Shown piece by piece: positions 49,484 through 58,981 of a DNA stretch of 64,000 nucleotides. The stretch is from Bradyrhizobium barranii subsp. barranii (GTDB lineage: Bacteria > Pseudomonadota > Alphaproteobacteria > Rhizobiales > Xanthobacteraceae). The DNA is taken from contig NZ_CP086136.1 of assembly GCF_017565645.3 (NCBI RefSeq), positions 8,787,501 through 8,851,500 of the forward strand, given 5' to 3'. The notes under the pieces were generated by a model. It was not told where the DNA came from and did no database searches. It saw only the letters and a list, made by a program, of their open reading frames with translations. Both the position numbers and the translations under genes were made by a program. The stretch's first letter is position 1. Every line of letters starts with the position of its first letter.

Positions 49484-49785
49484 CGCTTTGCGCTCAGCAG
49501 GCCCGCCTTGGTGAGCGCGCCGGACAAAAAATCGTTTTCCAACGCCAGCTCGCCGATCTTGGCATGTAACGCCTTCAAATCGACCGGCGTCTCGGCCGAT
49601 GTCTTGTCATGCCCAAACACGCCGGCGGCGCCTTCCAGGAGCTGGTTTTTCCAGATCGTGATCTGGTTCGGATGAACATCAAACAGTTGCGCCAGCTCCG
49701 CCAGTGTCTTGTCGCCTTTGACCGCAGCCAAAGCAACCTTCGCCTTGAATGCCGGAGAATGCGTCCGGCGGCTCTTCTTCGTCAT
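49480..49785 (-). CDS. IS3-family OrfA, helix-turn-helix
   Basis: 101 residues from the ATG at 49785 (MTKKSRRTHSPAFKAKVAL), with HTH elements AELAQLFDVHPNQITIWK and a leucine-zipper-like end KIGELALENDFLSGAL. The open frame extends 18 codons upstream without a better start. Confidence 0.9.
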   Translation of the reverse strand: MTKKSRRTHSPAFKAKVALAAVKGDKTLAELAQLFDVHPNQITIWKNQLLEGAAGVFGHDKTSAETPVDLKALHAKIGELALENDFLSGALTKAGLLSAKR

Positions 49786-50001
49786 CTTCGCTCCTGATTC
49801 GCAGCAAGAATCCTCGCCGCTGTCAGGCAGAAAATCCACTCAAGCTACTGTCCGAATTTGCGGGGCCAGCTCTCTAAGCTCACGCCCGGCGACGATGTTG
49901 CTCCATATCGTGCCGGAGCAACATTGCATACCCCGCGCACCGGCTTGATGCCCTTCGCAAACCATACTTAGATCGCTGTTGTTTGAGATGGAGACATTGT
50001 A

Positions 50002-50160
50002 GTGGCAACCGGTATTGTGAAGTGGTTCAGCGCGACAAAGGGTTATGGATTTATCAAGCCCGATGATGGCGAAGCCGACGTATTCGTGCACATCAGGTCA
50101 GTCGAGAAGGCCGGATACACCTCCCTTGCTGAGGGGGCCCGGATCAGCTTCGAGCGCAAG
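50002..50160 (+). pseudogene. Cold-shock protein gene truncated by IS21
   Basis: A GTG start eight bases after GGAG gives [18 protein letters not shown] with RNP1 (KGYGFI) and RNP2 (VFVHI), continuing to ISFERK. Cold-shock proteins have about 67-70 residues; this one departs at residue 53, where the IS21 end begins, and the frame runs on to 50229 in insertion-sequence DNA. The nucleic-acid-binding face is present but the last strand is not. Confidence 0.85.
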
Positions 50161-50379
50161 ATGCGCGTTTCGCGGGATCGTGAGCGCGGATTTCAGGGGA
50201 TCGTGAGCAGAGATTTCAGACGATCGTGAGCAACGATTTCGCGGGATCGTGAGCAAGGCTTTCGGAGCCTTGCAGCGCTTCGGCCGACAACTCAACCGGC
50301 TTAGGGATGACCTCGTGGTTAACGAGGAAGTCCAATGCCTACCCAGAGATTGTCGATGCGCCGGATCAAGGAAGTCCTT
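50161..50379 (+). mobile_element. IS21-family left end with istA start, cut by IS256
   Basis: It begins with TGCGCGTTTCGCGG and carries four tandem GATCGTGAGC repeats (50176 to about 50263), the multiple terminal repeats usual in IS21. An istA start (ATG at 50335, GAGGAAG upstream) encodes MPTQRLSMRRIKEVL, then the frame is taken over by IS256 copy 1 at 50380. Everything after that is lost. Confidence 0.75.
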
Positions 50380-51778
50380 GAGCTATGGCGGAATCTGGGT
50401 GATGACGGTGTGAGGAAGGCGGCGTATCGAGGCGGGTGACGAGCCTGCCAGAACCTCTCGAGGAGAGCGATACGCCATGACCGAGACTACCAATGTTCTT
50501 GCTTTCCGTCAGCCGTCCGCGGTTGATGATCCACTGACCGATATCGTTCGTGCCGGCGCGCGGGACCTGCTTGCCAGGGCGATCGAGATCGAGGTTGGCG
50601 CGTTTCTGGCCAGCACGGCCAATCTGACGCTGCCCGACGGTCGAGCGCGCCTGGTCCGACATGGGCACGGTCCGGTGCGCGAGATTGCGACCGGCATCGG
50701 TCCGGTGGAGGTCGCTCGTCCCAAGGTCCGCGACCGCGGAGCGAGCGGGCCAGGCGACCGCCTCCGCTTCAGTTCGGCAATCCTGCCGCTATGGGCGCGG
50801 CGGACGAAGAGCCTGGATGCCTTGATCCCGGTCCTCTATTTGCGCGGCATCTCGACCGGCGACTTCCAGGAGGCGCTCTCGGCGCTGCTCGGCAAGGATG
50901 CGCCGAACCTGTCGCCTTCGGTGATCGCCGGCCTGAAGGCCGATTGGCAGGTCGAGTACGAACGCTGGCAGAGACGCGATCTGTCGGCGCGTCGCTATGT
51001 CTACATCTGGGCCGATGGCGTGTACCTGCAGGCCCGCATGGAAGATCACAGCGAATGCATGCTGGTGCTGATTGGCACCACGCCGGAAGGCAAGAAGGAG
51101 CTGATCGGCTTCCAGGTCGGCGTGCGCGAGAGCGCGCAGAGCTGGCGCGAACTCCTGATCGACCTGCGGCAACGCGGGTTACGGATTGCCCCGCAACTCG
51201 CCATCGGCGACGGCGCCCTCGGCTTCTGGAAGGCACTGGACGAGGCCTTTCCCGGCACGCGGCACCAACGATGCTGGTGCCATAAAGTGAGCAACGTACT
51301 CGACAAGGTCGCCAAATCCGTGCAGGGCCCCATGAAGAACGACCTGCGGAACATCTATCTGGCCCCACACCGGGCCGAAGCTGAAACCGCGATCGACGTC
51401 TTCGTCGAGAAATACCACGTCAAATACGGACGTGCGGTGGAGTGCCTGATCAAGGATCGCCATGCGCTGCTCGCCTTCTTCGACTTCCCTGCTGAGCACT
51501 GGATCCACCTACGCAGCTCGAACCCGATCGAGAGCGTCTTCGCCACGGTGCGCCACCGAACGGTGCGGACCAAGGGATCGCTGTCGCAACAAACTGCGAA
51601 GCTGATGGTGTTCAAGCTCATCGACGCCGCATCGAAGACCTGGCGGCGATTGAAGAGCACGAACCAGTTGCCGAAAGTCATCGCCGGTGTAAAGTTCATC
51701 GACGGAATCGAAGTCATTCCGAACACTGAAAGCCACGCCGCCTGATCAGGCCGCGTCACCCAAAATCAGCCATAGCTC
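50380..51778 (+). mobile_element. IS256-family element, copy 1
   Basis: 1,399 bp with inverted ends starting GAGCTATGGC. The left flank is istA of the IS21 remnant (GAAGTCCTT) while the right flank (TCGGCGACG) is unrelated, so there is no target duplication. The copy therefore took part in a deletion or recombination after insertion. Confidence 0.9.
50477..51745 (+). CDS. IS256-family (mutator) transposase, copy 1
   Basis: 422 residues. Catalytic Asp in YVYIWADGVYLQ, Asp in LAIGDGALGFWKAL, and Glu in SSNPIESVFATVRHRT; the conserved CWCHKVSNVLD block sits between. Intact. Confidence 0.95.
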   Translation: MTETTNVLAFRQPSAVDDPLTDIVRAGARDLLARAIEIEVGAFLASTANLTLPDGRARLVRHGHGPVREIATGIGPVEVARPKVRDRGASGPGDRLRFSSAILPLWARRTKSLDALIPVLYLRGISTGDFQEALSALLGKDAPNLSPSVIAGLKADWQVEYERWQRRDLSARRYVYIWADGVYLQARMEDHSECMLVLIGTTPEGKKELIGFQVGVRESAQSWRELLIDLRQRGLRIAPQLAIGDGALGFWKALDEAFPGTRHQRCWCHKVSNVLDKVAKSVQGPMKNDLRNIYLAPHRAEAETAIDVFVEKYHVKYGRAVECLIKDRHALLAFFDFPAEHWIHLRSSNPIESVFATVRHRTVRTKGSLSQQTAKLMVFKLIDAASKTWRRLKSTNQLPKVIAGVKFIDGIEVIPNTESHAA

Positions 51779-52524
51779 TCGGCGACGTAAGCATCTATTC
51801 AGCCTCCCTGGAACCCTACGCTAAAGCTCCGCAGCGGCCAACAGAGATACCCCTCAATCTGCGCACGCACTTGGGACGAAAGGCCGGACTTTACCCACTC
51901 GCTCAAACCGAAGCCCCACTCGTAACTCCCGATGCCTTCCTCTTCGCTTTCGCCCTTAGGATGGGAACAGGCGACACGATGGTTATCGTTTTCGATGCCC
52001 TAGTCATTGCGACATAGAGATCATTTATTTCCAATCTTTCAGGCGCAACGATGACTGCATGATCAAACTGAAGGCCTTTAACAAGGAGGGTGCTTCCGAC
52101 AGATCGACTGGCCAAACGACGTCCGGCGTGCCTTGCCGTATTTTGCACCTGCCATGCTGCGCTACTCGTTTCCATCGCCACGGCTCAGCCAGTTCTTCAA
52201 TTCTTGGAAAGGCGCTGACAACATCAACATCCCAATCGACGGCTGGGTCATGTCTGAAACCGAAAATTGACTGCAGGTAGTCCCCAAATACACAAGTCGG
52301 CAGATACCGAGAGACCACTTTGACCAAAGAGTGCTGGCTAATCGTACAATCCTGGTACTCATCGATCAGAACGCCAGCATATGAAGCCTTTAAAATGCTA
52401 CTGATCGCACCTCTCTCGATAAGTCTCTGCGCCGCGGCGTAGACCTTCGACCATTCTTCTTCTTTGGGCTCAAAAGCTGATAAGCCAGATCTCTGTGGGA
52501 ACGCTAAAGACAGACGAAGGGACG

Positions 52525-53923
52525 GAGCTATGGCGGAATCTGGGTGATGACGGTGTGAGGAAGGCGGCGTATCGAGGCGGGTGACGAGCCTGCCAGAACC
52601 TCTCGAGGAGAGCGATACGCCATGACCGAGACTACCAATGTTCTTGCTTTCCGTCAGCCGTCCGCGGTTGATGATCCACTGACCGATATCGTTCGAGCCG
52701 GCGCGCGGGACCTGCTTGCCAGGGCGATCGAGATCGAGGTTGGCGCGTTTCTGGCCAGCAAGGCCAATCTGACGCTGCCCGACGGTCGAGCGCGCCTGGT
52801 CCGACATGGGCACGGTCCGGTGCGCGAGATTGCGACCGGCATCGGTCCGGTGGAGGTCGCTCGTCCCAAGGTCCGCGACCGCGGAGCGAGCGGGCCAGGC
52901 GACCGCCTCCGCTTCAGTTCGGCAATCCTGCCGCTATGGGCGCGGCGGACGAAGAGCCTGGATGCCTTGATCCCGGTCCTCTATTTGCGCGGCATCTCGA
53001 CCGGCGACTTCCAGGAGGCGCTCTCGGCGCTGCTCGGCAAGGATGCGCCGAACCTGTCGCCTTCGGTGATCGCCGGCCTGAAGGCCGATTGGCAGGTCGA
53101 GTACGAACGCTGGCAGAGACGCGATCTGTCGGCGCGTCGCTATGTCTACATCTGGGCCGATGGCGTGTACCTGCAGGCCCGCATGGAAGATCACAGCGAA
53201 TGCATGCTGGTGCTGATTGGCACCACGCCGGAAGGCAAGAAGGAGCTGATCGGCTTCCAGGTCGGCGTGCGCGAGAGCGCGCAGAGCTGGCGCGAACTCC
53301 TGATCGACCTGCGGCAACGCGGGTTACGGATTGCCCCGCAACTCGCCATCGGCGACGGCGCCCTCGGCTTCTGGAAGGCACTGGACGAGGCCTTTCCCGG
53401 CACGCGGCACCAACGATGCTGGTGCCATAAAGTGAGCAACGTACTCGACAAGGTCGCCAAATCCGTGCAGGGCCCCATGAAGAACGACCTGCGGAACATC
53501 TATCTGGCCCCACACCGGGCCGAAGCTGAAACCGCGATCGACGTCTTCGTCGAGAAATACCACGTCAAATACGGACGTGCGGTGGAGTGCCTGATCAAGG
53601 ATCGCCATGCGCTGCTCGCCTTCTTCGACTTCCCTGCTGAGCACTGGATCCACCTACGCAGCTCGAACCCGATCGAGAGCGTCTTCGCCACGGTGCGCCA
53701 CCGAACGGTGCGGACCAAGGGATCGCTGTCGCAACAAACTGCGAAGCTGATGGTGTTCAAGCTCATCGACGCCGCATCGAAGACCTGGCGGCGATTGAAG
53801 AGCACGAACCAGTTGCCGAAAGTCATCGCCGGTGTAAAGTTCATCGACGGAATCGAAGTCATTCCGAACACTGAAAGCCACGCCGCCTGATCAGGCCGCG
53901 TCACCCAAAATCAGCCATAGCTC
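52525..53923 (+). mobile_element. IS256-family element, copy 2
   Basis: 1,399 bp, same ends as copy 1, inserted in the UvrD-like gene. The 9-bp flanks are GAAGGGACG and GAAGCGACC, a duplication with two differences, which suggests an older insertion with mutated duplication or a recombined copy. Confidence 0.9.
52622..53890 (+). CDS. IS256-family transposase, copy 2
   Basis: 422 residues, same catalytic residues as copy 1; the residue after FLAS is Lys here and Thr in copies 1 and 3. Intact. Confidence 0.95.
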   Translation: MTETTNVLAFRQPSAVDDPLTDIVRAGARDLLARAIEIEVGAFLASKANLTLPDGRARLVRHGHGPVREIATGIGPVEVARPKVRDRGASGPGDRLRFSSAILPLWARRTKSLDALIPVLYLRGISTGDFQEALSALLGKDAPNLSPSVIAGLKADWQVEYERWQRRDLSARRYVYIWADGVYLQARMEDHSECMLVLIGTTPEGKKELIGFQVGVRESAQSWRELLIDLRQRGLRIAPQLAIGDGALGFWKALDEAFPGTRHQRCWCHKVSNVLDKVAKSVQGPMKNDLRNIYLAPHRAEAETAIDVFVEKYHVKYGRAVECLIKDRHALLAFFDFPAEHWIHLRSSNPIESVFATVRHRTVRTKGSLSQQTAKLMVFKLIDAASKTWRRLKSTNQLPKVIAGVKFIDGIEVIPNTESHAA

Positions 53924-54153
53924 GAAGCGACCAACCAGCAATCGTGTCGAGGTCATAGTTCTGTGAATTCACCTTTTTTCAGCGAGACGTTTCCGAAGAG
54001 CGTCAACACCAGCGAGTGTATGGGTGAGCACAAGATAACGGCCCGCAGCGGCGGCTAAAACGTCAGTAATGCATTCTGTCCTCCCGCATCCGGCAGGAGC
54101 GACAACGCTTCCTGCTCGGCAGCTCAATATTTTCTGGATCAGAACCTCGCCAG

Positions 54154-54482
54154 TCACTGATCGGCCCAAGTACGAATTTTCCCAATGATTTGGGGGAAAT
54201 CGCCTGTCATCGTGTTTAGGTTGGGCCCTACCAACTGCTCCCCGACCCACTCACTGGCAGCAATATCCTTGAATACACCTCTTTCGCGCGGATCAGGCTT
54301 GCCATCCTTGTCCAGCTTATCACGGACTTTAGCCAGCCCGCCTAGAACCTCTCGGACTTTTGCATCGTCTAATAGTTGCTCGAGCTCTCCAACGCTCTTG
54401 ATCTTTCGCTCCGGTAGACGCCGTCGGCCTTGGTCAAACCATGTAGCTGGATTTCAGCATCCCGAAGTTCGTCAATATCCAT
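54154..54482 (-). pseudogene. Unidentified fragment immediately upstream of the UvrD-like gene
   Basis: The minus frames read MDIDELRDAEIQLHGL from 54482, then after one frame change VGELEQLLDDAKVREVLGG and SEWVGEQLVGPNLNTMTGD, ending at a TGA that overlaps the GTG of the helicase. Overlap means the two were translated together. I do not recognise the protein; a partner ATPase or nuclease of a helicase-based defence pair is one possibility. Confidence 0.4.
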
Positions 54483-54494
54483 CCATTCCCACTC

Positions 54495-54815
54495 TTAGGC
54501 CGCAGCTCGCGAGGATGCGCGACGAACGGGCTTATGACGGATAACGACGTCCACACGATAATTAAGCCGATCTAGGCATCGAACAATCCTGTCGATCGAG
54601 AACTTCCCTACGCGGCCGGTCACTAGGGCAGATACATCAGGCTGTTTAAGGCCTAGCAGTTCGGCAGCCTTTGTCTGAGTCAACTTGCGACGTTTGATGA
54701 TCGCACGAAGCTCACGAATAAGTTTGGCTTTGAGGAGTTCTTCCTCAGGATTGGCAAAGCCAAGGTCAGCGAAAATATTATCGCTGCCTGCGGTTGCTTT
54801 AATTGCCTTACTCAT
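54495..54815 (-). CDS. HigA-like antitoxin, XRE-type helix-turn-helix
   Basis: 106 residues. The DNA-binding segment is LTQTKAAELLGLKQPDVSAL, preceded by the usual KAKLIRELRAIIKRR. The ATG overlaps the toxin stop (ATGA), so this is a toxin-first pair, as in higBA. It should repress its own promoter at the palindrome upstream of the toxin. Confidence 0.9.
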   Translation of the reverse strand: MSKAIKATAGSDNIFADLGFANPEEELLKAKLIRELRAIIKRRKLTQTKAAELLGLKQPDVSALVTGRVGKFSIDRIVRCLDRLNYRVDVVIRHKPVRRASSRAAA

Positions 54816-55186
54816 TTCTTGCCTCCTTTTCCGTAGTTCTCTTGGTAATGAGCCTCGGCTGCCTTCAACCGGGCCTGAATTACCAAGATGTCGTGCTTCG
54901 GAGTCTCAATCCCCTTCTTCGACTTCTTTTGGAAGGCATGAAGGACATAGATAACGCCAGCGAAGCGTACGGTGTAGACGGCACGGAACGTATCGCCATC
55001 TTCATCGTCGATGACCTCCAGTACACTCCGGCCACCAAAGCCCTTTAAGGCCTTGGCACGAGGATGCTCGTCGCCGTTTTGTGCATCATTGATCGCAAAC
55101 CCCATGACGCGGCGAACCTCGTCCGGGAAAGCTCGTAGATCGTCCTTTGACGATCCGATCCAAACTACGGGCTTCTGTGTGGTCAT
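54812..55186 (-). CDS. HigB-like toxin (Gp49/DUF891 family, RelE-type fold)
   Basis: 124 residues from the ATG at 55186, preceded by AGAAGGG. Family pattern: VVWIGSSKDDLRAFPDEVRR, HPRAKALKGFGGRSVLEV, FRAVYTVRFAGVIYVLHAF and KKSKKGIETPKHD, the C-terminal basic cluster that contacts mRNA in this RelE-like group. It would act as a ribosome-dependent mRNA interferase. Intact. Confidence 0.9.
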   Translation of the reverse strand: MTTQKPVVWIGSSKDDLRAFPDEVRRVMGFAINDAQNGDEHPRAKALKGFGGRSVLEVIDDEDGDTFRAVYTVRFAGVIYVLHAFQKKSKKGIETPKHDILVIQARLKAAEAHYQENYGKGGKK

Positions 55187-55236
55187 TCGCCCTTCTCTTA
55201 TAGCACTACTGCTATAATTTTGCAAGGGTTTCCTGA
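55187..55236 (-). promoter_or_regulatory. Promoter and operator of the toxin-antitoxin pair
   Basis: On the minus strand TTGCAA, a 17-base spacer and TATAAG form a good sigma-70-type promoter, about 25 bases upstream of the toxin ATG. Between and into the -10 lies a perfect palindrome, TATAGCA CTAC TGCTATA (55199-55216), an ideal antitoxin binding site. Confidence 0.75.
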
Positions 55237-55610
55237 CGGGCCTATAAATGGCGAATTTCCGCCACTGCCCGTCGACGACCTCTCCGATCCTGTCCATCAA
55301 CGTCGCTAGGCGTACTTTTGATGGCCTCGATCTTGGGTTGAAGCTATGGTGATCGCCACTGGGGAGGGGGCAATATCCTCATAAATCGAACCGGAACGAA
55401 TGGTCTAGCTGTGGCGACTGATTGATCGGGGCGCTTTGGGCGCGTCAAAGTGATCAGCGAGGACCGGTCCTCTTTGCTGAAGCCAGCCAGCCAGCAAGCA
55501 ATATTTTGAGGCTGGAGCTCCTGAGATCAGATGCCACCCAAGCTGCCTGCATTGGCAACACGCTCCCGGAAGGCGCCGCGCGTCAGTCAGGATCTACTCA
55601 GGCGCTTTAC

Positions 55611-56040
55611 ATGGTAGATCAGATCAATCGACGTATGTCTTGCGATCTTCGGTCCTACCACGCGAATGCGCTTGGCATTACTGGTCCGCAAATGATGATC
55701 TTGATGGCTCTGACGAAGCTGGAAGAAGATGGTGTTCCCGTCAATGCTGTCGCGAAGCTGATGAGAGTCGAGTCGGGTTTCATCACCAAGCAATCGAGGG
55801 AGCTTGAGGTAAGCAGTTCGTGCGCCGGAAATCCGACATGAATGATGCCAGGTACGTCCTTTTGTCGCTCACGGGCATCGCTCGCAAGATCCTTACGAGC
55901 AGCAGAAAGAGGTTGAGCAGTTCGTCTTTGATTATGTCAGCATTCAGGAGTTCGCCAAACTGGCCGCCTGTTTGAATGGACTCAGGTCTCGGTTGGAGAA
56001 GGCTCGGCTGCACGCCGCGCTGAACTCTGAGACAGATTGA
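55611..56040 (+). pseudogene. MarR-family regulator, frameshifted
   Basis: MVDQINRRMSCDLRSYHANA and LGITGPQMMILMALTKLEE are followed by the recognition helix VNAVAKLMRVESGFITKQ. Near 55809 one base change breaks the frame; the wing RRKSDMNDARYVLLSLTG follows in another, and after a second change EVEQFVFDYVSIQEFAKL runs to the TGA at 56038-56040. Two frameshifts indicate decay. Confidence 0.7.
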
Positions 56041-56288
56041 GACAGTACTGGGAAGAGCGCGGGCCTTCTGCTATCTTCCGAGAGATCTGAGCCAGAAGAT
56101 CCGTTTCGAATAGTGTCGCCCCGCCCCAGGAGCGGATATCGCCGTCCAGATGCAAGGATGGCACCGGGCGCAGTCGAACGAACGGACCAATCAGCCGATT
56201 CAGCGGCTGGGGTCGAGCGAACCGCGACACGAGTCTGAACGGTCCGTCCGTCATCCAACGCTGCTTGGCTGACCTGACGACGTTCGCC

Positions 56289-56555
56289 TCAGCGCAATTG
56301 CCTTCCCTGTCGCTCGAAGGCGTACATCGGATTGATACCGCAATAAGCGTAGGTGCCGGATGCGGTAGCCATGCACTGACTGTAGGTCGAGAACTGGCAG
56401 TTGCCCGGATATCCCCAGGCTCGGCCCTGCAGGCAATAAACGTCTTGGCGAGCCGGTGGGGTGTACGAATGAACCCGTGAAGCAGCGGTCAAATCTGATC
56501 CAAAGCTGACGAGGATAGGAAGTGCTAGGATTCCGGTAGCGAGAAGGTAAGGCAT
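56289..56555 (-). CDS. DUF3551 family secreted protein
   Basis: 88 residues with a signal peptide (MPYLLATGILALPILVSF) and the family pattern YCLQGRAWGYPGNCQFSTY, CMATASGTYAYCGINP, with the conserved cysteines. AAGGAGG lies about 11 bases upstream. These small proteins are abundant in Bradyrhizobium, hence a lineage hint. Function unknown. Confidence 0.85.
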   Translation of the reverse strand: MPYLLATGILALPILVSFGSDLTAASRVHSYTPPARQDVYCLQGRAWGYPGNCQFSTYSQCMATASGTYAYCGINPMYAFERQGRQLR

Positions 56556-57582
56556 GAGATCTCTTGCCTCCTTAATTCGCTGAAGGATAGAGCATCCGTA
56601 TTAGAGGTTTGATCTTAGTCAATTGCCGGTGTCGGGTCCAGTTGGACCATCGTCAGCGAGACAATCACCCGTGGCAGAGCCTCGACGGGGGCTCTTGAGC
56701 AGACGTTGGATATCAGGGTGGGCTTAAGAGGGCCGGAGCCGATTATCCGCACCCGTCCTTGGTCTTGGACACACTCGCTCGCGATCCGAAGCCGCCTTTC
56801 AAAGATACTCCGCAGTGAAACGCATCTTTTAAGCGCGACTTGTCGCCTTCGCGCAGCAGAACACTCGTATGGCACTCAATCCATGATCGCTTCGTTCGCT
56901 CCGACGCGCGTTGCGGGGCCCCCCTCGACCGGAGGACAACACATTGCGTCACCTCAACTGCTGCGCGCGCACTGCGTCACAATGACACTACTTCTCCTCT
57001 TCATGGCCGCTTGTTACAATGACATCCATAGATTGCGCCGGATCAATTCGCGAGGCTCCCCTTCGTATATTCTGGTTCAGGAGTTCGTGAGCATCACCAC
57101 AGACCATAGATCCCTAATCAATTCGCTCAGTGAGCTCGGCATATCGAGCGGCTCGAATCCGATCGTCAGCTTGAGTGAATTCACTTACAAGAAAGGTAAA
57201 ACCATCTACATCGAGAGTGAGCCAGCCGAGTACGTCTACCAGGTCAGGAAAGGCGCGGTACGGACCTGCAAATTACTCTCCGATGGGCGGCGCCAGATTG
57301 GCGCATTTCATTTGCCGGGTGATATTTTTGGACTCGAGAACGGCGGAGTCCACCGATTTACGGCGGAAGCGATCATCCAAACCGCTGTTCGCCTGATCAG
57401 GCGGCAACACCTTGAGACGGTCGCCGAGAATGACGCGGTTGTCTGGCGCACCTTGCTCAGCTTGACGACGAATAACTTGCAACACGCCGAAGACCATATG
57501 CTGCTGCTCGGACGTAAAACTGCTCTGGAGCGCGTTGCCGCGTTCTTGCACGAGATGGATGAACGACTCACGGCTGCTGACG

Positions 57583-58981
57583 GAGCTATGGCGGAATCTG
57601 GGTGATGACGGTGTGAGGAAGGCGGCGTATCGAGGCGGGTGACGAGCCTGCCAGAACCTCTCGAGGAGAGCGATACGCCATGACCGAGACTACCAATGTT
57701 CTTGCTTTCCGTCAGCCGTCCGCGGTTGATGATCCACTGACCGATATCGTTCGTGCCGGCGCGCGGGACCTGCTTGCCAGGGCGATCGAGATCGAGGTTG
57801 GCGCGTTTCTGGCCAGCACGGCCAATCTGACGCTGCCCGACGGTCGAGCGCGCCTGGTCCGACATGGGCACGGTCCGGTGCGCGAGATTGCGACCGGCAT
57901 CGGTCCGGTGGAGGTCGCTCGTCCCAAGGTCCGCGACCGCGGAGCGAGCGGGCCAGGCGACCGCCTCCGCTTCAGTTCGGCAATCCTGCCGCTATGGGCG
58001 CGGCGGACGAAGAGCCTGGATGCCTTGATCCCGGTCCTCTATTTGCGCGGCATCTCGACCGGCGACTTCCAGGAGGCGCTCTCGGCGCTGCTCGGCAAGG
58101 ATGCGCCGAACCTGTCGCCTTCGGTGATCGCCGGCCTGAAGGCCGATTGGCAGGTCGAGTACGAACGCTGGCAGAGACGCGATCTGTCGGCGCGTCGCTA
58201 TGTCTACATCTGGGCCGATGGCGTGTACCTGCAGGCCCGCATGGAAGATCACAGCGAATGCATGCTGGTGCTGATTGGCACCACGCCGGAAGGCAAGAAG
58301 GAGCTGATCGGCTTCCAGGTCGGCGTGCGCGAGAGCGCGCAGAGCTGGCGCGAACTCCTGATCGACCTGCGGCAACGCGGGTTACGGATTGCCCCGCAAC
58401 TCGCCATCGGCGACGGCGCCCTCGGCTTCTGGAAGGCACTGGACGAGGCCTTTCCCGGCACGCGGCACCAACGATGCTGGTGCCATAAAGTGAGCAACGT
58501 ACTCGACAAGGTCGCCAAATCCGTGCAGGGCCCCATGAAGAACGACCTGCGGAACATCTATCTGGCCCCACACCGGGCCGAAGCTGAAACCGCGATCGAC
58601 GTCTTCGTCGAGAAATACCACGTCAAATACGGACGTGCGGTGGAGTGCCTGATCAAGGATCGCCATGCGCTGCTCGCCTTCTTCGACTTCCCTGCTGAGC
58701 ACTGGATCCACCTACGCAGCTCGAACCCGATCGAGAGCGTCTTCGCCACGGTGCGCCACCGAACGGTGCGGACCAAGGGATCGCTGTCGCAACAAACTGC
58801 GAAGCTGATGGTGTTCAAGCTCATCGACGCCGCATCGAAGACCTGGCGGCGATTGAAGAGCACGAACCAGTTGCCGAAAGTCATCGCCGGTGTAAAGTTC
58901 ATCGACGGAATCGAAGTCATTCCGAACACTGAAAGCCACGCCGCCTGATCAGGCCGCGTCACCCAAAATCAGCCATAGCTC
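57583..58981 (+). mobile_element. IS256-family element, copy 3
   Basis: 1,399 bp flanked by the perfect 9-bp duplication CTGCTGACG (57574-57582 and 58982-58990). The exact duplication shows a recent simple insertion into the FixK-like gene. Confidence 0.95.
57680..58948 (+). CDS. IS256-family transposase, copy 3
   Basis: 422 residues, same protein as copy 1. Intact, so the family is probably still mobile in this genome. Confidence 0.95.
   Translation: MTETTNVLAFRQPSAVDDPLTDIVRAGARDLLARAIEIEVGAFLASTANLTLPDGRARLVRHGHGPVREIATGIGPVEVARPKVRDRGASGPGDRLRFSSAILPLWARRTKSLDALIPVLYLRGISTGDFQEALSALLGKDAPNLSPSVIAGLKADWQVEYERWQRRDLSARRYVYIWADGVYLQARMEDHSECMLVLIGTTPEGKKELIGFQVGVRESAQSWRELLIDLRQRGLRIAPQLAIGDGALGFWKALDEAFPGTRHQRCWCHKVSNVLDKVAKSVQGPMKNDLRNIYLAPHRAEAETAIDVFVEKYHVKYGRAVECLIKDRHALLAFFDFPAEHWIHLRSSNPIESVFATVRHRTVRTKGSLSQQTAKLMVFKLIDAASKTWRRLKSTNQLPKVIAGVKFIDGIEVIPNTESHAA

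Larger units (their letters stand above)
48540..49853 (-). mobile_element. IS3-family insertion sequence
   Basis: About 1.3 kb, bounded by inverted GGACAG ends followed by a shared TGGATTT a few bases in. Contains orfA and orfB in the usual overlapping arrangement. No obvious short target duplication was seen. Confidence 0.75.
51903..54157 (-). pseudogene. UvrD-like superfamily 1 helicase, cut by IS256 and frameshifted
   Basis: The 5-prime part starts at a GTG at 54157 (VTGEVLIQKILSC) with a Walker A APAGCGRTE in which the usual Lys is Arg, then YLVLTHTLAGVDALRKRL. A six-A run at about 53975 ends the frame; one more A would continue NSQNYDLDTIAGWSLRL. IS256 copy 2 then intervenes, with imperfect 9-bp flanks. 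Beyond it the gene continues with LAFPQRSGLSAFEPK, Walker B VLIDEYQDC, a PWRW helicase segment, and, after another frame change, LVKGLQFDHAVIV and LYVAMTRASKT. DEYQDC-type helicases occur in phage-defence systems. Confidence 0.75.

Noticed and set aside
50176-50263. Regularly spaced GATCGTGAGC repeats as a possible CRISPR or iteron array
   Set aside because: Units are only about 22-25 bases apart with similar, not unique, spacers, and they sit at an IS21 end beside the istA start. The same pattern recurs at 62220-62285 at another IS21 end.
53969-53982. Programmed frameshift at the six-A run of the UvrD-like helicase
   Set aside because: The gene has at least one other frame break and an insertion, so simple decay explains it better, although slippage cannot be excluded.
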